A stretch of 64,000 nt of DNA from Apostichopus japonicus (Eukaryota > Echinodermata > Holothuroidea > Aspidochirotida > Stichopodidae): positions 9,225,001 to 9,289,000 of the forward strand of contig NC_092572.1 of assembly GCF_037975245.1 (NCBI RefSeq), read 5' to 3'. Position numbers and translations under genes: made by a program. Below are positions 63,951-64,000 of this stretch, piece after piece. Positions within the stretch are counted from its first letter, which is position 1. Every line of letters starts with the position of its first letter. Under the pieces are notes generated by a model that worked only from the letters and a program-made list of their open reading frames with translations, was not told the DNA's origin and ran no database searches.

Positions 63951-64000
<50 letters not shown>
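63951..64000. repeat. (AT)n microsatellite, cut by the window end
   Basis: TA run from 63953 to the last base. Confidence 0.9.

Overview
The window is eukaryotic. It is AT-rich, gene-poor and intron-rich, full of (AT)n microsatellites, minisatellites, tRNA-derived SINEs and short non-autonomous DNA transposons. Nothing in it looks prokaryotic: there are no operons, no long ORFs outside tandem repeats, and the coding pieces are exons bounded by GT/AG sites. The repeat style and the one recognisable gene fit a marine invertebrate, perhaps a deuterostome such as an echinoderm. That assignment is inference and weak.

The only protein-coding gene I can support is on the + strand. It is the 5' part of a TRPC-like cation channel. 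Two exons, 57860-58039 and 58996-59111, join in phase and encode the N-terminal ankyrin repeats, including the TRPC-like motif ARIGDALLRAV. Two candidate upstream exons, 21337-21454 and 37855-37936, both end in phase 1 in an acidic stretch followed by GTATGT. Either can splice in frame to the exon at 57860. They look like alternative or duplicated first exons, which makes the first intron about 20 or 36 kb long. The linker, the TRP domain and the six transmembrane segments must lie beyond position 64000. About 98-99% of the window is therefore upstream, intronic or intergenic DNA.

Layout: 0-5 kb holds AT repeats and a 275 bp AT-rich palindrome. 5.8-6.2 kb is a foldback element. 8-11.4 kb has microsatellites and a tRNA-like head. 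11.7-13.4 kb is a ~70 bp minisatellite split by a possible solo LTR. 14-15.3 kb has G/C-homopolymer tracts. 16.5-17 kb has a cluster of promoter-type motifs. 17.9-18.5 kb is a 10 bp minisatellite. 19.5-20.2 kb has a SINE and a TIR element. Exon 1a is at 21.3 kb. 23.5 kb is a long hairpin with a hammerhead-like core. 25.8-26.5 kb is a triplet repeat. 27.6-28.9 kb is a 37 bp minisatellite with higher-order organisation. 31-37 kb has SINEs, and exon 1b follows at 37.9 kb. 38.5 kb is a hAT-type element with a target-site duplication. 41.3 kb is a SINE. 45-47 kb has local duplications. 49-50.7 kb is a ~63 bp minisatellite with a 762 bp higher-order period. 54.3 kb is a 204 bp MITE. 55.6 kb is a ~65 bp minisatellite. 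57.8-59.1 kb holds exons 2-3. 62.7-63.4 kb has a tandem duplication and a second hAT-type element.

I found no rRNA gene, CRISPR array, complete tRNA gene or autonomous transposon. No new multi-gene system is visible. The most distinctive features are the duplicated acidic leader exons of the TRPC-like gene and the higher-order minisatellites.
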